A stretch of DNA of 64,000 nt from Aliterella atlantica CENA595 (GCF_000952155.1 NZ_JYON01000028.1:1-64000), one strand, 5' to 3'; shown: positions 25,187-34,247, counted from the first letter of the stretch. Notes: generated by a model not told the origin, from the letters alone. Made by a program: numbers and translations.

Positions 25187-25507
25187 ATGCCCACACCAGG
25201 AAAGCTTGAATTAACCATAAAAATTAATGAGTTTCCAGCAAACGTGCAGACAGTAGAAAATGGTTGGAAGCAGTTTGATATTGACATAGGGGAGCAAATA
25301 GTATCTGTTACTCTCAAGCCCAAGGTGTTTAAGAAGCTAGAGCAAGCCCAAGAAAATTATCCGATGTGGGTAGCCGCGATCGCAGGGCAAATGGGGGAGA
25401 AGACAGAAAAGGGTTTTGTCCTTAAGGAGCCGAACGTTCAGACCTTCGAGAAAAAGCCTAAAGAACCGAAAGAAGGGGCAGCACCTATTACTAGCGCTGC
25501 TAGTTAG
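25187..25507 (+). CDS. hypothetical protein, 106 aa (cyanobacterial plasmid type)
   Basis: The 106 residues are soluble: LELTIKINEFPANVQTVENG, then VSVTLKPKVFKKLEQAQENY, then WVAAIAGQMGEKTEKGFVLK, ending in a Pro/Lys/Glu-rich tail. Proteins like this are common on cyanobacterial plasmids, and I recall some being labelled FinO-like, but no ProQ/FinO motif is evident to me. A role in RNA binding or conjugation control is only a possibility. The start ATG 25187 has AGGAG upstream (25176-25180). Confidence 0.55.
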   Translation: MPTPGKLELTIKINEFPANVQTVENGWKQFDIDIGEQIVSVTLKPKVFKKLEQAQENYPMWVAAIAGQMGEKTEKGFVLKEPNVQTFEKKPKEPKEGAAPITSAAS

Positions 25508-25572
25508 TATAGGGTAAACAGAAATGAATCCGAATCCCAACAGATCCTTAAACTTATCCAGGCAGAAAAACT

Positions 25573-26196
25573 TTGACTATATCTAGCCAATTATGGCAAG
25601 CAAATCTTGATTTGGTACAAGCTTGCTTAGAACATCCTTTTGTCCAAGGTATTGCAAAGGGTACACTGGAGCGGAAAAAATTTGCCTATTATGTAGGACA
25701 AGATGCCTTCTTTCTAGAGGCATTTGCGCGTGCATATAGCGCAAGTGCAGCTAAGTCACCCGATTGGGAAGGATTTGGGATTTTTCATGACCTAGCGACT
25801 GGGGTGCTAGCAGAACTGCGTCTGCACGAAGATTTTGCTGCTACTTGGTCAGTTGACTTGCGTACTATTCAACCCCAAGCAGCAACAAGGCGTTATACCG
25901 ATTTTTTGCTGGCTACTGCATGGAGTAGTGATGTAGGTATAACAACAGTTGCGATGTTACCGTGTATGCGGCTTTATGCTTTTTTGGGGCAACAACTCGC
26001 TGCTACTGGAGTTCCAGACCACGAGTATAGCAACTGGATTTATACATACAATTCTCCGGAGTTTGAGAAGTTAGCTCAACAATTAGAAGCTTTGGCAGAA
26101 CGGTATGCAAGTGCTACTACCCAAGTACATTCGATTTACCGCTATGCGATGTTATGCGAACGCGACTTTTTTGAGGCGGCATGGATGGTAGAGTAA
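25573..26196 (+). CDS. tenA: TenA family protein (thiaminase II / aminopyrimidine salvage)
   Basis: The product has 207 residues, starting at TTG 25573. The sequence follows TenA: SQLWQANLDLVQACLEHPFV, KKFAYYVGQDAFFLEAFARA, LPCMRLYAFLGQ (candidate nucleophile Cys), YNSPEFEKLAQQLE and CERDFFEAAW near the end. TenA hydrolyses aminopyrimidine breakdown products of thiamin so that they can be reused. The length is usual. No thiamin genes or TPP riboswitch are nearby, so it is isolated from its pathway here. A GGGG-ATTCA-CCCC hairpin at 26214-26226 after its stop may end transcription. Confidence 0.75.
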   Translation: MTISSQLWQANLDLVQACLEHPFVQGIAKGTLERKKFAYYVGQDAFFLEAFARAYSASAAKSPDWEGFGIFHDLATGVLAELRLHEDFAATWSVDLRTIQPQAATRRYTDFLLATAWSSDVGITTVAMLPCMRLYAFLGQQLAATGVPDHEYSNWIYTYNSPEFEKLAQQLEALAERYASATTQVHSIYRYAMLCERDFFEAAWMVE

Positions 26197-26217
26197 AAAT
26201 CGCTTTAGCTTGGGGAT

Positions 26218-26358
26218 TCACCCCTTGAGCTTAAGCTGAAGTTTTCTCCAAAAAGGCTTAGAAGCCCGCCTTTGTTCATTAAAGTTACGCGCTTCCTCAA
26301 TTGCTTTTTTATCTAGTTCCTGGCAATAATTCGTTGGTTTAAGTTTACTTAACGCCAT
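26218..26358 (-). CDS. possible small basic protein, 46 aa
   Basis: ATG 26358 to TGA 26218 on the minus strand encodes a basic, helical peptide (ELDKKAIEEARNFNEQRRAS). The frame is clean but short and has only a weak GGAA upstream. It is convergent with tenA and overlaps its terminator-like hairpin. Treat it as tentative. Confidence 0.25.
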   Translation of the reverse strand: MALSKLKPTNYCQELDKKAIEEARNFNEQRRASKPFWRKLQLKLKG

Positions 26359-26663
26359 CTATCAAATTGATCTTCCGAACAGCCGTTGATATAAGCATTG
26401 GATACTCATCCCTTGAGGGGTTTGTAGGTTTCATTGGGGGCATAGCTATAAACCTTAGTAGTAATCGCGATTGGAGGAGAGTAACTTCCTGGAGATGGAA
26501 TTGCTGCTAGCCGCGAAGCAGTAAAATATGAAGATCGGAACTAGCAGCGCTCTGGCTTGAGTATCGTGAGATTCTGGTATCCAATTTCGACTTTGCAATA
26601 GTAAGAAGCAATTTGGCGACAACGAAGACCTCGGCTAGCAACCCAAAGGAAAGTGGAAAATCA

Positions 26664-26840
26664 ATGAAGTTTTTAGGCTCAATCCTCATTCTGTTCGTCT
26701 TAAATTGTTTATTTTGTTGGTTATTGACTGCCGATATGGGCTTTGGACCAGTTCTTTATCTACTCTCCTTCTTGGGGGGAATTTTTCTAACTAGTGTAGT
26801 GGGAGTAGCTAGCCTCAAAATTTTCCACAATCAGCAGTAA
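26664..26840 (+). CDS. small two-helix membrane protein, 58 aa
   Basis: ATG 26664 is preferred (AGGAA lies about 12 bases upstream) over TTG 26613. The product has two hydrophobic helices (FLGSILILFVLNCLFCWLL and FGPVLYLLSFLGGIFLTSVV) and a short polar tail. No family is recognised. It lies alone between tenA and dinB. Small proteins of this layout are often membrane stress peptides or holin-like, but that is only a guess. Confidence 0.5.
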   Translation: MKFLGSILILFVLNCLFCWLLTADMGFGPVLYLLSFLGGIFLTSVVGVASLKIFHNQQ

Positions 26841-26954
26841 TCAACTGACTGGAAAGAGCAGGGAGAGTACCTTGCAAATCTCGCCTACTGCTTTGTGGTA
26901 GTACAGCAAAATCAGGGTTGCTCCCATTGTTTTGGGTTGACTAGACGCTCAAGC

Positions 26955-28040
26955 CTAAACTCCTGACTCAAACAAGCATAGTTGAATTGGTCGTGGTTTT
27001 TGAGGATAGTCGAGGTTGGATAGAGAGATTCCTGACAGTCGAACGCTGCGCCCCTGGAGAGAAATAGTTGCTAACAATTCCTTAGCTACTTGGCTAATTG
27101 CCTTCGCTTCGCCAATAGCATCAGTTACAGTTCTGCTGCGTGTGATTTGCTGATAGTCGGCAAATTTGACTTTCAACGTAATTGTGCGTCCCAAAGCTTG
27201 GTAGCTTTCTAAGCGATGCTGAACGGTTTGGGCGATAGTTTCTAACTCCAGCAGAATTGCTTGAAGGTCGTTCAAGTCTTTGGTGAATGAAGTTTCTGCG
27301 CCGATTGATTTGCGCTTGCGGTTAGGTTCAACTATTCGATTATCCTCACCCCTAGCGATCAAGTAGTAAAATCGCCCTACCTTGCCGAAATACCGTACTA
27401 GATCGTCTTCGCTGTATCGCTTGAGGTCAAATCCAGTATGAATACCCAAGTTGTGCATCTTGCTAGCAGTAACTTGTCCAATGCCATGAAATTTCTCAAT
27501 TGGTAGGGCAGCAACAAAAGCTGGGGCTTGTTCTGGGAGGATCGCAGTTAGTCCGTTGGGCTTATTCATGCCCGATGCCATTTTTGCTAGAAACTTGTTT
27601 TGGGAAACTCCTGCACTTGCAGTTAACCCTGTTTCGGCTAGAATTTCGGCTTTGATTTGTTTGGCAATGGTTGTAGCGTAAGGCAACCCTAGCTTATTTT
27701 GGGTGACATCAAGGTAAGCCTCATCTAAAGCAACAGGTTCTACCAAGTCGGTGTAGCGCTTGAAGATGGCGTGAATTTGCTTACTAATGCTGCGGTAAAC
27801 CTCAAAGCGGGGTGGGACAAAGATGAGATTGGGATATTTTTGTAGGGCTTGGTAGGAGGGCATGGCAGAATGAATACCAAATTTCCTTGCCTGGTAACTA
27901 GCAGCAACTACCACGCCGCGCTCTTGAGGTAATCCGCCGACTACGAGTGGTTTATCTCGGTAGCAAGAATTGTCCCGTTGTTCAACCGAGGCATAAAATG
28001 CATCAAGATCGACGTGAACGATCTTGCTAATACCGCTCAT
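26955..28040 (-). CDS. dinB: DNA polymerase IV (Y-family)
   Basis: The 361 residues match DinB. Catalytic motif I is VHVDLDAFYASVEQR, and ALDEAYLDVT holds the second acidic pair. NKFLAKMASGMNKPNGLTAI and FHGIGQVTASKMHNLGIHTG (thumb helix-hairpin-helix) follow. The C-terminal little-finger domain (SIGAETSFTKDLNDLQAI) is complete. Pol IV copies past damaged bases. The gene follows an HU gene by 19 bases on the same strand and is probably co-transcribed with it. No LexA box was recognised. It ends with LCLFESGV, a possible beta-clamp-binding peptide. Confidence 0.9.
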   Translation of the reverse strand: MSGISKIVHVDLDAFYASVEQRDNSCYRDKPLVVGGLPQERGVVVAASYQARKFGIHSAMPSYQALQKYPNLIFVPPRFEVYRSISKQIHAIFKRYTDLVEPVALDEAYLDVTQNKLGLPYATTIAKQIKAEILAETGLTASAGVSQNKFLAKMASGMNKPNGLTAILPEQAPAFVAALPIEKFHGIGQVTASKMHNLGIHTGFDLKRYSEDDLVRYFGKVGRFYYLIARGEDNRIVEPNRKRKSIGAETSFTKDLNDLQAILLELETIAQTVQHRLESYQALGRTITLKVKFADYQQITRSRTVTDAIGEAKAISQVAKELLATISLQGRSVRLSGISLSNLDYPQKPRPIQLCLFESGV

Positions 28041-28059
28041 ACCATGCCTAAATTAACCC

Positions 28060-28341
28060 TTATGTATTTGGAGCAACCTTATCCTTAAAAACCTTACCCG
28101 CAGAAAAAGCAGGAACGCGAGTAGCAGCAATTGTCATTTTTTCACCTGTTTTGGGGTTACGTCCTTCACGTGAAGAGCGATCGCGTGGCTCAAAAGTACC
28201 AAACCCAACAAACGTTACCTTGTTGCCACCTGCAACTGCTGCCATAATTTCCTCTAACATGGCAGTTAAGATCGCATCGGTTTCTTTCTTGCTGACATTG
28301 GCTTTCTGGGCGATCGCCTCAACTAATTCACCTTTATTCAT
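28060..28341 (-). CDS. hup: HU family DNA-binding protein
   Basis: The 93 residues match HU throughout: MNKGELVEAIAQKANVSKKE, then VTFVGFGTFEPRDRSSREGR, NPKTGEKMTI and PAFSAGKVFKDKV. HU bends DNA and helps replication, recombination and repair. The length is normal (90-93). It is followed by dinB on the same strand, so a plasmid-borne HU-DinB unit is formed. A chromosomal HU surely exists too, so this is probably an extra copy. Confidence 0.9.
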   Translation of the reverse strand: MNKGELVEAIAQKANVSKKETDAILTAMLEEIMAAVAGGNKVTFVGFGTFEPRDRSSREGRNPKTGEKMTIAATRVPAFSAGKVFKDKVAPNT

Positions 28342-28593
28342 AGCCGTTCACTTCTAACACCGTTGCTATTTTATGGGTAGGTGTTAGAGAGTGCAACTGT
28401 ACTACTAGAGAATATTTCCTGAAAGGGAAGCACGTTTGTTTGAGCTAGATAAACTTGAGCCGTATTTTGGTGGGGTAAGGGGAAAATGCCTAGCAAACTT
28501 TGAAAAGTGATGTATTTCGATGTCCTAGAAGATTTGAGGTAATTGAGCTATAAAACTAACTGAAGAGAAAACTCAGCTTTCTGGAGCAATGGA

Positions 28594-28848
28594 ATGAGAA
28601 CCAATAATAAAGGATTGAAGACTTTTCCACCTGTATCGCGTTGGGAATTAATTGACGCAATTTCTAAGTTGCACGTCATTAATGACTGCCCTAGCCAATT
28701 GACAATAGCTATCGATAATTCGTCGAATCCTTGTTGCAACCAATTGACAAAAGGTAGTCTAAATGATTGCCAGTGCAGCGATTGCAGCTTTTTGCCGGAC
28801 TTGACGAAATTTACAAAACGTCAAGTCATGGATGATAATAAGCAGTAG
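28594..28848 (+). CDS. small Cys-containing hypothetical protein, 84 aa
   Basis: The frame runs from ATG 28594 to TAG 28848, just before a tyrosine recombinase gene on the same strand. Its Cys are grouped (NPCCNQLTKGSLNDCQCSDC), which could bind zinc. No family is recognised and the ribosome site is weak (GGAG about 12 bases upstream). A recombinase accessory role is possible because only 21 bases separate the two genes. Confidence 0.4.
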   Translation: MRTNNKGLKTFPPVSRWELIDAISKLHVINDCPSQLTIAIDNSSNPCCNQLTKGSLNDCQCSDCSFLPDLTKFTKRQVMDDNKQ

Positions 28849-28869
28849 GTAACAAATATAAAAATAACT

Positions 28870-29415
28870 ATGAAAATTGGGGGCAACGGACGCGCTAAAA
28901 TTCTTACTTCTGCCGAACTCAACCGTCTATTTGAGCGCGGATTAGTTACCCCTAGAGACAAACTATTGTTTGCGATCGCTTACTACTGCGCCTGTCGCAT
29001 CAGCGAAGCCTTGGCATTGACTACCTATGACTTAGCAAGTGGTACGGTGACGTTACGAAAATCAACGACAAAAGGTAAAGTCGCTACTCGTACCTTGCCC
29101 ATGCACCCGAAGCTAAATAGATATTTAGAAATTTACAGTCCGCCGCCTGGTCTATTATTTCCAGGACGCAATGGGGATAAGATATTGACAAGGGCAAGTG
29201 CAGACCTAATTCTCAAATCTGCCTGCAAGCGAGTCAGAATTAGGGGCGCATCGACTCATTCTTTTCGCCGTACAGCACTGACAAATATGAGTAATGCCAA
29301 CGTGCCAATTCGCGTAATTCAGCAGATATCGGGGCATCAATCGCTGACTGCTCTGCAACGTTACCTTGATGTTAATCCAGAGCAGGTAGCAAGCGCGATC
29401 GCTTTGCTAGCATAG
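28870..29415 (+). CDS. tyrosine recombinase (phage-integrase family), catalytic domain only
   Basis: The 181 residues contain the catalytic domain of a tyrosine recombinase: YCACRISEALAL (Arg I), HSFRRTALTNM (His-x-x-Arg), GHQSLTALQRYLDV (His and the catalytic Tyr), with a K-bearing strand near TLRKSTTKGK. The core-binding N-terminal SAM-like domain is absent, so it is a short recombinase of the kind common on cyanobacterial plasmids. Its stop overlaps by 9 bases the end of a convergent recombinase-like gene. It may resolve plasmid multimers or invert DNA. Confidence 0.7.
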   Translation: MKIGGNGRAKILTSAELNRLFERGLVTPRDKLLFAIAYYCACRISEALALTTYDLASGTVTLRKSTTKGKVATRTLPMHPKLNRYLEIYSPPPGLLFPGRNGDKILTRASADLILKSACKRVRIRGASTHSFRRTALTNMSNANVPIRVIQQISGHQSLTALQRYLDVNPEQVASAIALLA

Positions 29416-30210
29416 GTTGTAGGAACGCCCAGATGTTTTCGGCAAAGTTCTCAGACCCCAGTCGGGAGGGGTCAGCCAGTAGCCTTCTGGGATTGCTTGC
29501 AGCCTGGGAAACAACAAGTATGCACCTAACAGATAATCAATCGCATTTTCACCAGCACTAATACCAGCAAAAGCTTTGATTTGCTCAAAAGCTTGCAAAA
29601 AGGCTTCCTCTTTCTTGCGCTCAATCGCCTCATACTCAAGTTGGGCAGAAGGAGATGATGTAGCGTAATAGTTCCACAGGATGCAGCATTCGTGCAGAGA
29701 TAAATCGGTAGATTTCAGCAGTAGAGCAGCGCGGTAATATAGCCCAGTGCGGCGCAGCATATAAGGGTGAGTTGGGATTGGCAACTTAGCCTGCTTGCCA
29801 GCTTGGTAAATTATATGGTGCAAAGAGCGATCGCTTAGTCGTTGTTGTCTTTCACTTTCTAGAATCCAATCAGTTTTACAATGCTCGGCTAATTCCTGCA
29901 AAAGCTCAACTTCAGCAGGACACAAAGGCTGCTGGTTGACTACGATTTGCGGCTGGATGCGAAGAGATTTAGAACGATTGCGAACTACAAGCAGAGTATT
30001 AGTGGTTCTGTTGAGGTCGCACCAGCGCAGCCAGCAGATTTCCGAGGGTTGCAGCGCTTGGCAGAATAGAAGGAGCGCTATAGCTTGGTTGCGGATGGGG
30101 GCGCGGGTTTGGCGAGTGGCGGCGACTAAGGCATCGACTTCGTAGAGGTAGAGGAATTGGCGATCGCGGCGATCTATGAAAGGGAGCTTGCGTGGAGGCG
30201 GCTTAAGCAT
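29407..30210 (-). CDS. degenerate tyrosine-recombinase-like protein, 267 aa
   Basis: The 267 residues follow the recombinase layout: RNQAIALLLFCQALQPSEIC then WLRWCDLNR, with Gln where Arg I usually stands before the SE pair, and HPYMLRRTGLYYRAALLLK at the His-x-x-Arg box. The second His/Trp and the catalytic Tyr are not recognisable. It probably lacks strand-exchange activity and may act as an accessory or regulator. It is convergent with, and overlaps, the active-looking recombinase at 28870. Confidence 0.5.
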   Translation of the reverse strand: MLKPPPRKLPFIDRRDRQFLYLYEVDALVAATRQTRAPIRNQAIALLLFCQALQPSEICWLRWCDLNRTTNTLLVVRNRSKSLRIQPQIVVNQQPLCPAEVELLQELAEHCKTDWILESERQQRLSDRSLHHIIYQAGKQAKLPIPTHPYMLRRTGLYYRAALLLKSTDLSLHECCILWNYYATSSPSAQLEYEAIERKKEEAFLQAFEQIKAFAGISAGENAIDYLLGAYLLFPRLQAIPEGYWLTPPDWGLRTLPKTSGRSYNLC

Positions 30211-30329
30211 AGATAAATCAACTATTTATTAACATAGCGAAGAGATAACATAGGCATTATTGAATGGTGGCGCTACTATCAAGAATTACAGATGTGTGCC
30301 ACAGAACTTCCAACTCAAGTATCCTAAGA

Positions 30330-30396
30330 ATAGGAGTTATTATTGGTGCATTTTTTATACATATGCTCCTTAGTTGGACAATCAACCCTAAGTTTG
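30330..30396 (+). pseudogene. short remnant of a sterol-desaturase-like gene
   Basis: This stretch reads IGVIIGAFFIHMLLSWTINP, which corresponds to VGVIIGAIPLYILLGWTINP inside the gene at 15742-16551 (region 15958-16024). The DNA matches closely too (shared GTTATTATTGGTGCA and TTGGACAATCAACCC). It is a 65-base leftover of a former copy. No wider homology is seen on either side. Confidence 0.6.
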
Positions 30397-30434
30397 TCTA
30401 GGGCGACTGTACTTAACATCTTCTAATAGATTTG

Positions 30435-30938
30435 TTAGCGATAAGCTCTAATTTGAAATAAGCCAATTGGTATATCCTTGTTAAAACCAACGAACTTAGC
30501 CTGAACTGAATATAGCCAAGGACGAGGGAAGGCTGAAATAGATATATATTTCATGTCAACCTTAAGCGTACTTCCAGGCGCAGCAGGCTGAGGAAACATT
30601 AATGTAACTTTTCGCCCTTCAATCAAAACATTAGTATCAATTTTACGATTGGAGTCATCAGATACATTAATATTTCTGCTTGCTGTTAAACCATAAGGGA
30701 AATTAATAGTTATTTGAGAGAGGGAACTACTATCTTGAGGAATTTGTAAATAAAAGGAATGCTTAACATTTTTTGCTCGTGTGGGAGGAGATTGCACAAA
30801 TCCAAAAATATGTGGAGTTTTTGCATCTGGGATTTTGGCTTTTCCATAAGCAATAGAACTTGACAAAGCGATCGCTAAAGTTAAGGTAGAACTACAAATT
30901 ATTTGTGTGGATTTTTTTAGAGAAGTTTGGTTGTACAT
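30435..30938 (-). CDS. secreted DUF2808 protein
   Basis: The 167 residues have an N-terminal signal peptide (IICSSTLTLAIALSSSIAYG). The mature part matches DUF2808: THIFGFVQSPP-type start, SFYLQIPQDSSSLSQITINF, then TLKVDMKYISI and GLFQIRAYR at the end. DUF2808 proteins are small periplasmic or secreted beta-proteins common in cyanobacteria. A paralogue lies at 35018-35515, beside the two-component genes. A CopR-box-like direct repeat (30982-30998) sits 44 bases upstream of its start, which argues for metal control. Confidence 0.7.
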   Translation of the reverse strand: MYNQTSLKKSTQIICSSTLTLAIALSSSIAYGKAKIPDAKTPHIFGFVQSPPTRAKNVKHSFYLQIPQDSSSLSQITINFPYGLTASRNINVSDDSNRKIDTNVLIEGRKVTLMFPQPAAPGSTLKVDMKYISISAFPRPWLYSVQAKFVGFNKDIPIGLFQIRAYR

Positions 30939-30981
30939 AAGTATTGAATTGTCTTGATTCTAATCATTCTGAACGAATAAA

Positions 30982-30998
30982 ATGAAATTAAGGTGAAA
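30982..30998 (-). promoter_or_regulatory. CopR-box-like direct repeat upstream of DUF2808 gene
   Basis: ATGAAATTAAGGTGAAA on the plus strand (TTTCAC-N5-TTTCAT on the minus strand). It fits ATGAAA-N5-RTGAAA and is one of six such sites in the window. It is 44 bases upstream of the DUF2808 start at 30938. Confidence 0.5.
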
Positions 30999-31059
30999 TA
31001 TCCGAATCTAAGGTTCTAACAATGCTCGTTTAGAGTAATTAAGATATTTAGCACTTAGT

Positions 31060-32643
31060 TTAAAACCTTCTACTAATCGCTCGTTGCAAATTAGCTAAGG
31101 CTCGGTTGTAGTCTAAGATGGCGCTGACTCGGTTGCCTTCAGCTTCGGTAAGATCGTTTTCAGCGCTAATGACATCAGTTTGAGTACCGACACCAGCTTG
31201 GAAGCGTAGCCTTGCCAAACGCAAAGCTTCCCTAGCTTGTTCTAAAGCTACAGAAGCAGTTTGAATATTAGCTAAATTTGATTGCAAATTTGAGTAAGCT
31301 TGTTCTACCTCAAATCTGACTTGATTGCGGGTATCGGCAAAATTAGTTTCCGCGATCGCAATATTGGCTTCCTCTGCTCTGGCTCTGGCTCTTGCGGCTC
31401 CCCCATCATATAAATTCCAGCGCACGTTAGCACCTAACGAATAATCGTCACCAAAACTCTGCTCATCGTTAAAAGTATCGCTGATGTTGTAATTAGTAGT
31501 TAAAGCAACTGTTGGTCTATTATCTGCTAGCGCAATGCGGCGGTTTTGCTCGGCAATATTTCGCTGTGCTAGTTGCTGCTGGAGTTCGGCGCGGTTTTGA
31601 AAAGCTTGAATAATACTTTCCTCTACTGACAAGTTCCATAACCCTGCTATTTCTACTGCATCTGCGGCAATAACGTTCGCTGACTGAGCAATACTGAGGC
31701 GATTGGCTAATTGGCGGCGAGCAATTTGCTGCTGGCTTAAAGAATTAGTTAAATTTTGATTGGCATTGGCTAGCTGGACTTGAAATTGCAAGACAGCAAA
31801 CCGAGTCCCTACCCCTGCTTGTTCTAAAGCTTGAGCATCGCGTAAACTCGCTTCAGCATTAGTTACAGCCGCCCGATTGATTCTTACCTGTTCGTCTGCG
31901 TCTTGCAGGTTGTAATAATCGTTAGAGACATCCAATCGCAATTGCTCTGATATGCGTTCGTAATCTAGCTGGTCAAAGCGTAGCTGTTCTTCTGCACCCC
32001 TGATTCGGGCTGTTCTTGCGCCTGCAGTATAGAGATTATAACTAAGTTCTACAGTCCCACTTAAAGCGGTAGAACTACCACCCCCTTGACCGTTAAGTTG
32101 ATTGAGTAACTCAGATATCTGACTGTTGTCTGCATTGCTATTTGTATTATTGCCAGAATCACTCAATAGGTCGCTACCTCGACTATTTAGCCCTGCTTGA
32201 ACGCTTAGGGTGGGATACTCAGCCGCTTGGGCTTCACGCAAATTTGCTTGACTGCGTTCTAAAGTTAGCAGTGCTACTTGCAATTGGCGATTGTTACGCC
32301 GCGCTAGTTCTAATGCTTGCCCTAAGCTAATAGCATCAGTTACCTCAATTCGTACTTCTTCGGGTAAGGTAGGGAACTGCAAGGGATTTGGATTTGGGTT
32401 AAGCCTGTTAGGTGCTGGAGTTCTCCGGCTAGGGATATCTTCTGAATTAAGTGGCTTGGGACCTGCCGAAGGCGTTGAGCTAGGAGCAGTAGATTGAGCA
32501 AAATCAGAACTTTTAGATATTACAATCGGCTTATTTGCAGCATACTCAAAAGGTGGCAGAGTTTGGGATGCAACCGAACTAATTGTATTAAAGGCAATTA
32601 CTACCTCTGTACCTACAGTTACTAAGTAATGGAAAAATTTCAA
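31060..32643 (-). CDS. TolC family outer-membrane efflux protein
   Basis: The 527 residues begin with an export signal (LVTVGTEVVIAFNTISSVAS) and a Pro/Ser-rich linker. The remainder is TolC-like: two repeats of outer-membrane-factor domains, with ISLGQALELARRNNRQLQVA and LRLDVSNDYYNLQDADEQVR in the first, RIALADNRPTVALTTNYNIS in the second, and coiled helices such as VALEQAREALRLARLRFQAG. TolC proteins form the outer exit duct for RND and other pumps. An RND-HlyD efflux operon is about 15 kb away in the same island, so this is its likely partner. A CopR-box-like site lies at 32868-32884. Confidence 0.8.
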   Translation of the reverse strand: MKFFHYLVTVGTEVVIAFNTISSVASQTLPPFEYAANKPIVISKSSDFAQSTAPSSTPSAGPKPLNSEDIPSRRTPAPNRLNPNPNPLQFPTLPEEVRIEVTDAISLGQALELARRNNRQLQVALLTLERSQANLREAQAAEYPTLSVQAGLNSRGSDLLSDSGNNTNSNADNSQISELLNQLNGQGGGSSTALSGTVELSYNLYTAGARTARIRGAEEQLRFDQLDYERISEQLRLDVSNDYYNLQDADEQVRINRAAVTNAEASLRDAQALEQAGVGTRFAVLQFQVQLANANQNLTNSLSQQQIARRQLANRLSIAQSANVIAADAVEIAGLWNLSVEESIIQAFQNRAELQQQLAQRNIAEQNRRIALADNRPTVALTTNYNISDTFNDEQSFGDDYSLGANVRWNLYDGGAARARARAEEANIAIAETNFADTRNQVRFEVEQAYSNLQSNLANIQTASVALEQAREALRLARLRFQAGVGTQTDVISAENDLTEAEGNRVSAILDYNRALANLQRAISRRF

Positions 32644-32867
32644 AATATGGATACCTACTACTCGTTATATAAGCTAACTATTGCTAGGCTAAAAAATAGG
32701 TTGATTAGATAAATTGATAACTAACTGTTAGCAATATAGTTTGCAATGATAGTTTACGAATAATTCGGTATTTATCATATTGAGATTTGGGGCAAAATAA
32801 GCATCAAGGGCAATTGAACAGTAACAGTATTGCTTTTTTGTTACTAAAAACAGATTGACAGAATTTT

Positions 32868-32884
32868 ATGAAATCAAGATGAAA
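32868..32884 (-). promoter_or_regulatory. CopR-box-like direct repeat upstream of the TolC gene
   Basis: ATGAAATCAAGATGAAA: a perfect ATGAAA-N5-ATGAAA. It lies about 225 bases before the TolC start (32643) and 28 bases after the sensor kinase stop. Confidence 0.5.
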
Positions 32885-32912
32885 TTTTAATTCGATGAAG
32901 GACGTTGAGCAG

Positions 32913-34247
32913 TCAATAATTGAGGTTTTTACTTTTGGGAGAAGTAACTGCTAAAGGCAAGCGGATTGTAAAAGTGCTACCTTTACCCAACTCGCTATGT
33001 ACCTGCAAACTGCCGTGATGTGCCTGCACTATAGCTTGGGCTATTGCTAAACCTAATCCAGCCCCTCCTGACGTTCTAGAGCGATCGCTATCAACACGGT
33101 AGAATCGAGTAAAAATCCGCTTTTGCTCCTTAGCGGCAATACCAACACCTGTATCTTGAATTTTTATAAGAGCATGATGGTCGCTGCAATCCAAGATCGC
33201 GGTTACTTTACCACCTGCCAATGTGTAGTGGATGGCATTAATAACTAAGTTATAAACTAGACGATACAATTGTTCTTCATCACCTACAACATACAATGGT
33301 TTGTACACTCGGATCTCAGAAGACAGCGTTATCTCTGCGGCGATCGCCAAAGCGGCTAATTCCTCTATCAAATCGCTAATAATGTCATTGAGGCAGCAAA
33401 GCTGGCTTCGTAGGGGCGATCGCCGTCGTTCCATATGAGCTAATAACAGTAAATCAGCAACAAGCCCAGTAAGTCTCTGGTTTTGACGCTCTATAGTTTT
33501 GAGAATATCCTGTGCCTCTAGGTTAAATGTATGCGGTGTCCGTAGTGCTGATTCAACTGTTGCCCGTGTAGCAGCTAGAGGTGTCCGCAACTCATGAGCA
33601 GCATCGGCTGTAAATTGTTGTATCTGTTTATAGGATTGGTAAATTGGTTGCATTGCAAAACCAGCTAGCCACCAACTGGAAATGCCAACTAGAATCATAG
33701 CGATGGGTAAACCCAAAAGCAAAATTAATTTTACGTTAGTAAGATATTCATTGATATCTCTAAGAGACCGCCCCATCTGCATATATCCCCAGGGGGTATT
33801 ATTTTGGGTATGTAGCGATAGAGAAATTTGGTGATAACAATTTCCTTGTTCGTCACAGGGACTTTGCCAAGTATTTTTTGTGGACGTAAGAGGCAATCCT
33901 TCAGGTTGTAAACCAGCTAAAGCAATCTTCCGCTCGGAAAGGTCTAAAAACCTAATATAGTAGTCACCACGATGAATTGCCCCTAAAACGTGGCGTTGCT
34001 CCATTTGCTCTGGTAGGAGTTCTTGAGTTGCAGGTTCTAAGCGTCCAGGTTGCTTCAGTGTATTTTCTATACTGTCATGCAGCGTTCCAGCAACAAATTC
34101 TAACTCTCGGTCCAGAGTTTGCCAGTGAGCATGGACAATAGCCTCATAAATTCCCAGCCCGCTGAAGCTTAGGATCAAGCCCATCACGAGCGCATAAGAT
34201 GTAGCTAGTCGCCAGCGGGTCCGAGAAAACAGTCTATTTTCGTTCAT
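32913..34247 (-). CDS. rppB: sensor histidine kinase (RppB/CopS-like)
   Basis: The 444 residues show two membrane helices (about 15-37 and 170-192) around a periplasmic sensor region of about 130 residues. The cytoplasmic part has the phospho-His box TADAAHELRTPLAATRATVE, the N box NLVINAIHYT, the G1 box DTGVGIA and GGAGLGLAIAQAIVQAH. It is a complete kinase. It overlaps the response regulator by 14 bases, so the pair is translated together. By sequence it looks like the RppB/NrsS/CopS group of cyanobacterial metal or redox sensors. The ligand is not proven, but copper is likely from the CopR-box-like sites nearby. Confidence 0.75.
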   Translation of the reverse strand: MNENRLFSRTRWRLATSYALVMGLILSFSGLGIYEAIVHAHWQTLDRELEFVAGTLHDSIENTLKQPGRLEPATQELLPEQMEQRHVLGAIHRGDYYIRFLDLSERKIALAGLQPEGLPLTSTKNTWQSPCDEQGNCYHQISLSLHTQNNTPWGYMQMGRSLRDINEYLTNVKLILLLGLPIAMILVGISSWWLAGFAMQPIYQSYKQIQQFTADAAHELRTPLAATRATVESALRTPHTFNLEAQDILKTIERQNQRLTGLVADLLLLAHMERRRSPLRSQLCCLNDIISDLIEELAALAIAAEITLSSEIRVYKPLYVVGDEEQLYRLVYNLVINAIHYTLAGGKVTAILDCSDHHALIKIQDTGVGIAAKEQKRIFTRFYRVDSDRSRTSGGAGLGLAIAQAIVQAHHGSLQVHSELGKGSTFTIRLPLAVTSPKSKNLNY

